Both the position numbers and the translations under genes were made by a program. Positions 57,643-64,000 of a DNA stretch of 64,000 nucleotides are shown here, piece by piece (positions within the stretch are counted from its first letter, which is position 1; each line of letters starts with the position of its first letter). Origin of the DNA: Knufia peltigerae (Eukaryota; Ascomycota; Eurotiomycetes; Chaetothyriales; Trichomeriaceae); contig JAPDRN010000018.1 of assembly GCA_030247855.1 (NCBI GenBank), forward strand, positions 62,001 through 126,000, given 5' to 3'. A model generated the notes under the pieces. That model ran no database searches. It was not told the DNA's origin and saw nothing but the letters and a program-made list of their open reading frames with translations.

Positions 57643-58356
57643 ATGACGTCCATAACCATCTCCGATCGCTTCTCTGCAGCACCGCATGTGAACGATGGAA
57701 AACACCACATCCTGCTCGGGGCCAGCGGCTCCGTCGCAACGATAAAGATACCTAACATTGCACAGGCTCTCGCCCAACATCCCAAAGTATCGATCCGCAT
57801 CGTATTGACCCGTTCGGCGGAGGAGTTTCTGCGAGGCCAGTCGGCCGAACAGCCTCTGCTCGAGTCTCTACAGAAACTACCAAACGTCGACGGCATATAC
57901 CACGATGAAGACGAATGGTCAAAACCCTGGGTTCGAGGTGATAGTATATTGCATATCGAGCTGAGGCGATGGGCTCATGTTATGCTCGTTGCGCCTCTCT
58001 CTGCCAACACTATGGCGAAGATGGTAAACGGCATCAGTGACGGGCTTTTGCTTAGCGTGATGCGCGCATGGGACACTACAGGCTTGGTTGACTGTACAAA
58101 GAAGAAGATATTCGTCGCACCTGCGATGAACACTGCGATGTGGAGGCATCCGATCACAAGAAAGCAGATCAAAGTGCTGGAACAGGATTGGGGAAACGAT
58201 GAAGACGGATGGGTCAAGGTGTTAAGACCCATGGAGAAGGAACTGGCCTGTGGAGACGTTGGTGATGGCGCGATGATGGATTGGAGACATATTGTACAGC
58301 ATATCGAAACTCATCTAGATCTTGTTGTACAGAAGGAAGGCACAAATGGTCAGTGA
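57643..58356 (+). CDS. CAB3: Phosphopantothenoylcysteine decarboxylase (HFCD flavoprotein)
   Basis: Intronless, 237 residues. It decarboxylates phosphopantothenoylcysteine to phosphopantetheine in CoA synthesis, using FMN. The flavin-binding start ILLGASGSVATIK is at residues 23-35, and the catalytic His lies in HIELRRWAH (H104). VAPLSANTMAKMVNG and the substrate clamp PAMNTAMW (160-167) follow, then the flap Cys in ACGDVGDGAM near residue 206. It is a single-domain form like human PPCDC and unlike the yeast heteromeric Sis2/Vhs3/Cab3 proteins with long acidic tails. In yeast the relatives also inhibit phosphatase Ppz1; nothing here shows that. Its stop codon lies 7 bp from that of COQ2. Confidence 0.95.
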   Translation: MTSITISDRFSAAPHVNDGKHHILLGASGSVATIKIPNIAQALAQHPKVSIRIVLTRSAEEFLRGQSAEQPLLESLQKLPNVDGIYHDEDEWSKPWVRGDSILHIELRRWAHVMLVAPLSANTMAKMVNGISDGLLLSVMRAWDTTGLVDCTKKKIFVAPAMNTAMWRHPITRKQIKVLEQDWGNDEDGWVKVLRPMEKELACGDVGDGAMMDWRHIVQHIETHLDLVVQKEGTNGQ

Positions 58357-58363
58357 GGTCTAT

Positions 58364-59593
58364 CTACGCAAGCACAGCGCCTTTGATCATGTTGGGCTCT
58401 TCTTTCGTCCGGCGGTAAAGGTAGTCGCCCAGCAGACCAAAGGAAATAACACCACCTGTGAGCCAAGCTCCATTCTTGAACCACCACCAACAGTCCTTGA
58501 CGTCCTTGAGGTTGACTCGTCGAATCATGGTGGCCAGAGTCAATGCAGCGCCTCCGCAACTTCCAACGAAAAATATAGGACCGGCTCCGGCAAAGTATCC
58601 GGCTGCTGCCAGCAGACCGACTTGAGTGGCAGAGAAGACAGAAAGAGCTGCCTTTGCATTGTGCTCATGGGCCTGAGCAATCGACTTGATGCCTGCCTTG
58701 GCATCATCTTTGATGTCCATATATGCATATATCATGTCATACACCAAGGTCCAAGATACGCAGCTGGAGTAAAGTGCAGCAGCTGCTGCAATAGCTGAAG
58801 GGTTCGATATCAAGTCAATGCCCAGGGCGGGGAACCCCACAATGGCTCCCCAGGAGAACGTCAGACCAAGGACGAACTGAGGATAATGAGTAACTCTCTT
58901 GGCTAAAGGATATGTAGCCACCAGAAGGAGACTTGGTACGGCGTAGTAGAGGCAAGGGAGAGGGAATTGCAGAAGAACAGCCAGTCCCGTGAATAGCTGG
59001 GCCCCTAAATATATGATCGCATTTTCCACTGAAATTGCTCTTCGTGCGATCGGTCGTAGCCTTGTCCGCTCAACATAAGGGTCTAAATTCCGATCCCAAA
59101 GGTCATTAATTGTACAGCCCGCTCCTCTCATGACCAAAGCCCCGGAAAAGAACAGGGCGGTGGTGGTGAGCACTTCGAGTGGTGTCGCCACAGGCACAGC
59201 CATGGGAGCTGCAAGAAGGGTTGAAAACATGCATGGGAAGAATAGATAGTATGTTCCTGCTGGCTTGTCAAGGCGAATGAGCTCGGCGTATGGTATCCAA
59301 GACGGTGGCAGCTTGGATATGATGCCTGTAGTTGGGGGTTTATACATCGTAGGCAGCTCGTGAATCGGTAGTGGATTTATCGATGCCTCTGTGGTTTCCG
59401 TTGAGCTGCGGCGTATCTGACTCACAGATCTGAGGCTCAATGATTTTGTTCTCGAACAGCGACCATGTTCATGCCTTGTCCAGCTTCTCGAGAACCCAGT
59501 TAATGACCATGAAGCCGAGGGACATCGGGCTTGACTTCCTCGCAAACATGTGGCAGCCAGCCTCGCGCGAGCCATCACCAGACCTCGAGTCAT
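58364..59593 (-). CDS. COQ2: 4-hydroxybenzoate polyprenyltransferase (ubiquinone synthesis)
   Basis: Intronless, 409 residues from ATG 59593; the frame is open four codons further without an ATG. The N-terminus is Arg/Ser-rich, a likely mitochondrial presequence. The UbiA fold shows the first Asp-rich motif NDLWDRNLDPYVERTRLRPI near residue 162 and the second, YDMIYAYMDIKDDAKAGI, near 286-300. About eight hydrophobic helices are present. It attaches the polyprenyl tail to 4-hydroxybenzoate at the inner mitochondrial membrane, the second step of coenzyme Q assembly. Upstream of the first motif, RLDKPAGTYYLFFPC is the usual family entry. All key residues are present. Confidence 0.96.
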   Translation of the reverse strand: MTRGLVMARARLAATCLRGSQARCPSASWSLTGFSRSWTRHEHGRCSRTKSLSLRSVSQIRRSSTETTEASINPLPIHELPTMYKPPTTGIISKLPPSWIPYAELIRLDKPAGTYYLFFPCMFSTLLAAPMAVPVATPLEVLTTTALFFSGALVMRGAGCTINDLWDRNLDPYVERTRLRPIARRAISVENAIIYLGAQLFTGLAVLLQFPLPCLYYAVPSLLLVATYPLAKRVTHYPQFVLGLTFSWGAIVGFPALGIDLISNPSAIAAAAALYSSCVSWTLVYDMIYAYMDIKDDAKAGIKSIAQAHEHNAKAALSVFSATQVGLLAAAGYFAGAGPIFFVGSCGGAALTLATMIRRVNLKDVKDCWWWFKNGAWLTGGVISFGLLGDYLYRRTKEEPNMIKGAVLA

Positions 59594-60250
59594 GGCTTCA
59601 GACAAATGGCTAAGAGGGGTATCCCAGTCTCTGAATCCAAAATGTTTGTGAATGGTGGAGCTATGCCGGGATGCCTCCTATGGATGATACCACTTGCCAT
59701 TCATGGTTTCGCTTGCTTTGAAAAGGGTTGGATGTTCATCACCAGGCGAAGTTACTGTCTCGATGCTTAATAATGGATCAATATGAATACCTCGCAACTT
59801 GTGCTTCACCTAACACTTAATGGTGGTTCGAAATCAAAATAATTTGCACAGCTCTGATGGTTTCCTAATGAGGAATAGTGTCGATTGTCCTCCTCCGCAA
59901 CCGCCGTAAGTCGCGTATCGCGAAGTCATTAATTAATTCATTGTCCGGATTCTTCTACTCACTTGTTGCTGAGATGTCCCCCACGCTTCACTCTCAAACC
60001 TATGGTATACAGGTCGCCTCGACTCATTCATTCACTCACTTACTTTTCACGGGAACCTCAATACCTTCATGAAGAGGCGCAAGTGAAGGTCGCTCTTTGC
60101 GATCACTGACCATCATCCCGATCTACCTTTCTCGTTTCATGTACCCGCTTTCTTTAAATAATGAACTCCTCCAAGAGGTCGGCTGCTGTAGAGGAGTCTA
60201 TACTAAAGATAATGTGTCCACACTGTTGATTCTTCATTCGACAACTGAAA
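59594..60250. promoter_or_regulatory. Divergent promoter of COQ2 and the JmjC gene
   Basis: A 657-bp region between divergent genes. It is A/T-rich near 59920-59940 (ATTAATTAATTC). No gene is supported. Confidence 0.5.
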
Positions 60251-63200
60251 ATGCCTCCCGCAAAGCCTTGCGCGGCCTTTGAGCCCATCCCACCCGACTT
60301 CAATCTTCAAGCGTTAGTCGAGTCCACGCCGAATTTCGAATGGGTTGTGCGCATACACTGCGACATGATAGATCATCAGGGTCTTGAGAACTTTGAAAAG
60401 CTGGTGCTGATACATGTTATACTCGGTGGAAAACCTCTGGTGATCGAAGGCTATGAAGCACGACTGGACAAATGGACCTTTGCGCTACAGTGGTTGCGCG
60501 ACAACTGTGGTTCTAAGGTTGAGCATGCTAGAGACCTGACCAAAAAGATCAATGTGCCACTTACCATCGGTCACTACCTGAACAATATGGCTTTACTCAC
60601 AAATCAGTGGACACCGCGGAACTACAAGGACCCTGAACGGCAACGCATGTATCTCAAAGATATTGACTGTCCACCATTGTGGCATGACAAGCTAGCGGAT
60701 GTGATTCCTCCTTCGCTGTTCTATCTGAATGAAAGCACCGGCGATATTGGAGGATTTGGTGCGGTGGATGAGAATGACCCCACCAGACCTGGAATGCGAA
60801 AAGGACGCGGCATTGCCAAAGCGGGCGACTTGATGAGCAGCCTACCAAAGGAGATGCGTGCTGAGAACATGATGTGCTATATCGGCCACGAAGGAACGTA
60901 CACTCCTGCTCACAGAGAAATGTGTGCCAGCCTAGGGCAGAACATCATGGTTGAGGCTTCGACTGGAGCGCCAGAAGATGGCAGACCGACGACGCCAGGC
61001 TCTTCGATTTGGTTCATGACCGAAAGCAAGGAAAGAGCAGTAGTGTCCGAGTATTGGTTATCGAGGCTCGGTCACGACATCGAAATCGAAAATCATTTCG
61101 CCCAGATCAATGCCTGGAAGAGCGCTCCCTTCCAAACCTATGTTGTCGAACAGAAGCCTGGCGACTTCATCCTTATCCCTCCATTGGCACCGCATCAAGT
61201 CTGGAATCGGGGCACCCGCACCATGAAAGTGGCTTGGAATAGGACGACGGTGGAAACGTTGGAAATGGCCATGCGTGAAGCTCTTCCTCGAGCCAGGTTG
61301 GTATGTCGTGATGAGCAATACAAGAACAAAGGCATTGTATACTACACCTTGCAAAAATACTCGAAGCTGCTGAAGTTGGCTGAGAAATTCAAGCAGAAGG
61401 CGCTGGGATCAAAGCACAAAGTGATCAACGACACCAAGGTTCGACAACTGGAAAAGGACTTCCGTAGGCTTCACCAGCTGTACACATCGGTCCTCGTCTC
61501 GGAAAGTTTTTTGACAGACAAGCAGGAAAAGAAGGTCGAACTCATCCCCTACGACAGCAACATCACTTGCTCTTACTGCCGGTGTAATATCTTCAACCGC
61601 TTCCTGACATGCCCGAGTTGTGTCGGTGAACTTCCGAATGGCGAGGAAGATACATACGACATATGCATGGATTGTTACGTGATGGGCCGGAGCTGTGCCT
61701 GTACTTCCAAACTCAGATGGGCGGAGCAGTGGCCGTGGGCAGATCTGTTACAAAAGCACGAGTACTGGAGGCACCAGATTTTACAGTACGAAGGGAGAGT
61801 GACAGAAAAGTCTCCTGTTTCACTGAAGACTGAGTTGGATCGCCTGGGTAACAAGAGGACCTTGGCTCAGATATGTCAGCTTGAGCTGGCTCGCAGACCA
61901 TTCAAAGACATTCACCGTCCACCCTCGTCTACTCCGGCTCAAGGCGATAATGCCGAAGAGCAAGAAGTCGACGACAATGGGAATGTCAAAAAGAAGAAGA
62001 AAGCTCACTCCAAAACATTCCTCAGCACACATGCTCGATGTCACATTGACTCCCACTGGGAACCAACTTGGAAGCAGGCACCATGTTCAACCTGCGACAG
62101 GAAGTACTGCTATGGTGTTTTGTTCCGCGCCTATGATATGCAGCCTCAAGACATTCTGGCTGATCCAGATTGGCAATGCCCAAGTTGTCGCAATATGTGT
62201 GCGTGCCGAACATGTCGCAAGCGTCCAGATCATACGCCGTACATACCGTCAGGCACAGTTCTCGGCCATGATACTAGAGCTGTAGCCGACCCAAGATCCG
62301 TTGAGAGTCTCGTCGACTTCAGCTACTCTAATCTTGGTTGGATTCAGAAGGCGGGTGATGACGGCAACGTTGACTCACATCGTATGAGGAGCCGTCGAAC
62401 TGAGGCAGATGCCGCTTTGGCGGATACGCCTCAAAGAGGCAACTTAGGAGATAATTATGTTGACGAAGGAGCCTTCAATGATTCTGTTGAGGACGGAATT
62501 CTAAGACTAGCTCATCAAGAAGGAATCCCAATCGACCCAGCTTTGGGATCAGGTGCAACACCGACCGACAGCTTGCTCGAAGATGAGGATATCTATGAGG
62601 AACATCCCGAAGGCGCCAGACAAGCCGGTGTACATTCTCCAGACCAGACCCCATGGGTCCCAGAAGGCGGTGTAATACGTGATTATGAGCACGCCTATGA
62701 TTTTACAGAGGCAATCACGTACGACTATCCGGATCCTGAAATCGGCAGACACATAGCTCCTCCGACGGAAGAGGAGCAGAGTGGTCCGGCTTCGGGCCAT
62801 GTGCCAGCTGCTGCAGATGAATCGGCAGGAATTGAGATGATAGAACGGAAAAGGAAACGGAAGCTGGACGATGACAATCGACCCTACAAGAATAAGAAAT
62901 CTGCCGTCAAGAAGAACAAAAAGCAACGAAAATCACTCATTGTCAAATTACCTGTTGACAAAGAGAAGCTCAGTCAAGTCGATCAGATGGTCAATGTTGC
63001 AAAGCAGGCTCTGAATGGAGTGCCGGTTATGCCAGCGCCTGTTATCGGTTCCGATCTCCAGGCACTTAATGCTGCAGAAGGGAATCCGCAACAGGTGCCC
63101 AGGCGAAACCGTGACGTTGAACACCATATCGTTGATAACGACGATGAATTCACCCCTGGCCGATCCCGCGACCGAAGAAAGTCGGCACCAGACGGCGCTC

Positions 63201-64000
63201 TTCAGCCTGCTCCAGATGCTGAAATCACAAGGCGAACGACCAGAGTGCAGAATATTCACTATGAAGAACCGGATGAAGAGGAGTTCGATGAGATTCTCCC
63301 ACAACTTTGGGACCCTCGGACTAAAGCAGCACCCAAGATTGTGCGACTTGAAGGACCAAATTCCGATTCTGATGATGGCTCAGCCGACAGTGGAGAGTCT
63401 GAAGATGATCTCGTATTCTCTGCGCCCAGCCCACCGGTCAAGATGGCTGTAGATCCAGCACTACAATCGAAGTCAACAATATCCCAACAGGCCAAGGTTC
63501 AGAATACCCGCCCCTCTGCTACGAGTCAAGGTCAGTTAGTGCGACCATTTGAGACTGTCCCAAGGAAACCAGCAGGGGAGATGCCTTCCCTCACAACGAA
63601 CAACAATTCGAAGACACTAGAAGTCGTGCAAGCCAATAGACGGGCTAAGATGGCGGCAATTGAAGACATGGACATTGAGAACGATTTCGACGACTTTGAC
63701 GACTTTGAATCATCGTCGCAGGATTCGTACCCGGCAGAGTCCGTCTCTGGTCCTGGATTCAAGCAGCCTGCTGTGCCAGCCAAAGCCACTGTTCTTAATG
63801 GCCATACCAATGGTACGCGGGTCCAACAAAACAGGCGGTCGATTGCTGCCAAGGCTTCTGCAGCGGATTGGGGTCAGAGTGACTCCGATGATGAGCCATC
63901 AGTCTTGAAGGCATCATCATCAGGTTGGGCAAGTGTAAACACAAAGACGTCAACACGAGGCATTGCGGTCAAACCTAGCACACCCAAAAAGCGCGGTAGA
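60251..64000 (+). CDS. JmjC-domain protein with cysteine-rich zinc regions (3' end outside window)
   Basis: From ATG 60251 the frame is open to the last base, at least 1250 codons without a stop or obvious intron. A JmjC domain spans about residues 195-350. The iron ligands H and E lie in PAHRE (near 221), and the distal His is in PPLAPHQVWN (near 315). A first Cys-rich cluster, CSYCRCNIFNRFLTCPSC with CMDCYVMGRSCAC, begins near residue 439. A second, CSTCDRKYC through WQCPSCRNMCACRTCRKR, near 612-655, fits the zf-4CXXC_R1 type. The remainder is acidic and basic disordered sequence with a Lys-rich patch near residue 890. It is probably a 2-oxoglutarate-dependent histone lysine demethylase in the nucleus; which lysine is unknown. 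Confidence 0.93.
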   Translation, partial: MPPAKPCAAFEPIPPDFNLQALVESTPNFEWVVRIHCDMIDHQGLENFEKLVLIHVILGGKPLVIEGYEARLDKWTFALQWLRDNCGSKVEHARDLTKKINVPLTIGHYLNNMALLTNQWTPRNYKDPERQRMYLKDIDCPPLWHDKLADVIPPSLFYLNESTGDIGGFGAVDENDPTRPGMRKGRGIAKAGDLMSSLPKEMRAENMMCYIGHEGTYTPAHREMCASLGQNIMVEASTGAPEDGRPTTPGSSIWFMTESKERAVVSEYWLSRLGHDIEIENHFAQINAWKSAPFQTYVVEQKPGDFILIPPLAPHQVWNRGTRTMKVAWNRTTVETLEMAMREALPRARLVCRDEQYKNKGIVYYTLQKYSKLLKLAEKFKQKALGSKHKVINDTKVRQLEKDFRRLHQLYTSVLVSESFLTDKQEKKVELIPYDSNITCSYCRCNIFNRFLTCPSCVGELPNGEEDTYDICMDCYVMGRSCACTSKLRWAEQWPWADLLQKHEYWRHQILQYEGRVTEKSPVSLKTELDRLGNKRTLAQICQLELARRPFKDIHRPPSSTPAQGDNAEEQEVDDNGNVKKKKKAHSKTFLSTHARCHIDSHWEPTWKQAPCSTCDRKYCYGVLFRAYDMQPQDILADPDWQCPSCRNMCACRTCRKRPDHTPYIPSGTVLGHDTRAVADPRSVESLVDFSYSNLGWIQKAGDDGNVDSHRMRSRRTEADAALADTPQRGNLGDNYVDEGAFNDSVEDGILRLAHQEGIPIDPALGSGATPTDSLLEDEDIYEEHPEGARQAGVHSPDQTPWVPEGGVIRDYEHAYDFTEAITYDYPDPEIGRHIAPPTEEEQSGPASGHVPAAADESAGIEMIERKRKRKLDDDNRPYKNKKSAVKKNKKQRKSLIVKLPVDKEKLSQVDQMVNVAKQALNGVPVMPAPVIGSDLQALNAAEGNPQQVPRRNRDVEHHIVDNDDEFTPGRSRDRRKSAPDGALQPAPDAEITRRTTRVQNIHYEEPDEEEFDEILPQLWDPRTKAAPKIVRLEGPNSDSDDGSADSGESEDDLVFSAPSPPVKMAVDPALQSKSTISQQAKVQNTRPSATSQGQLVRPFETVPRKPAGEMPSLTTNNNSKTLEVVQANRRAKMAAIEDMDIENDFDDFDDFESSSQDSYPAESVSGPGFKQPAVPAKATVLNGHTNGTRVQQNRRSIAAKASAADWGQSDSDDEPSVLKASSSGWASVNTKTSTRGIAVKPSTPKKRGR

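Overview
The window looks like nuclear DNA from a filamentous ascomycete. Genes carry short introns (about 47 to 90 bp) with GTRNGT-type donors and CTAAC-like branch points, sit on both strands with long intergenic spaces, and include Pezizomycotina families (bZIP-DUF3425 factors, MCT-type MFS carriers, an ATP sulfurylase with an APS-kinase-like tail). Eurotiomycetes, possibly a black-yeast relative (Chaetothyriales), is my best guess, but that is inference. I see no tRNA or rRNA gene, no transposase and no CRISPR array.

Layout. 1-2465: no gene. 2466-5404: GRR1-like F-box/LRR protein. 7055-8283: Ser/Thr-rich, probably GPI-anchored surface protein, followed by a (TC)28 tract. 10127-15136: bZIP-DUF3425 factor, metallo-beta-lactamase-fold hydrolase and SDR dehydrogenase, a possible small accessory cluster. 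15339-17111: mitochondrial membrane protein. 17322-18727: membrane-anchored SGNH/PC-esterase-like protein. 19139-20652: MFS carrier. 22475-23326: four-TM protein. 24206-25853: proteasome lid subunit RPN5. 26270-29985: ATP sulfurylase (MET3) and PAPS reductase (MET16), with TCACGTG and MetR/CYS3-like sites upstream. 30385-30684: possible 59-residue spliced gene. 31097-32560: phosphoserine phosphatase. 33597-36023: membrane protein with an EGF-like module. 38462-40830: disordered basic protein. 41274-42287: VMA22-like. 43012-43584: ISD11. About 44370-47044: a hard locus with a zinc-finger ORF and a Pro-Glu-repeat protein, followed by an unusual tandem repeat with hairpin cores (47165-47960). 48411-49076: small membrane protein. 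50679-51395: EFM6-like methyltransferase. 51705-52082: small basic protein. 52960-53911: coiled-coil protein. 54943-56289: branched-chain aminotransferase. 56640-57358: GRX5. 57643-58356: PPCDC. 58364-59593: COQ2. 60251 to the window end: an open JmjC protein with cysteine-rich zinc regions.

Functional threads. Sulfate assimilation (MET3, MET16) and serine synthesis lie close together and both feed cysteine synthesis. ISD11 and GRX5 both serve mitochondrial Fe-S biogenesis. PPCDC and COQ2 are cofactor genes whose stop codons are only 7 bp apart. The most unusual non-coding signals are the hairpin tandem repeat at 47.2-47.9 kb and a 9-mer, TACGGAGTA, found nine times by eye and only between genes.
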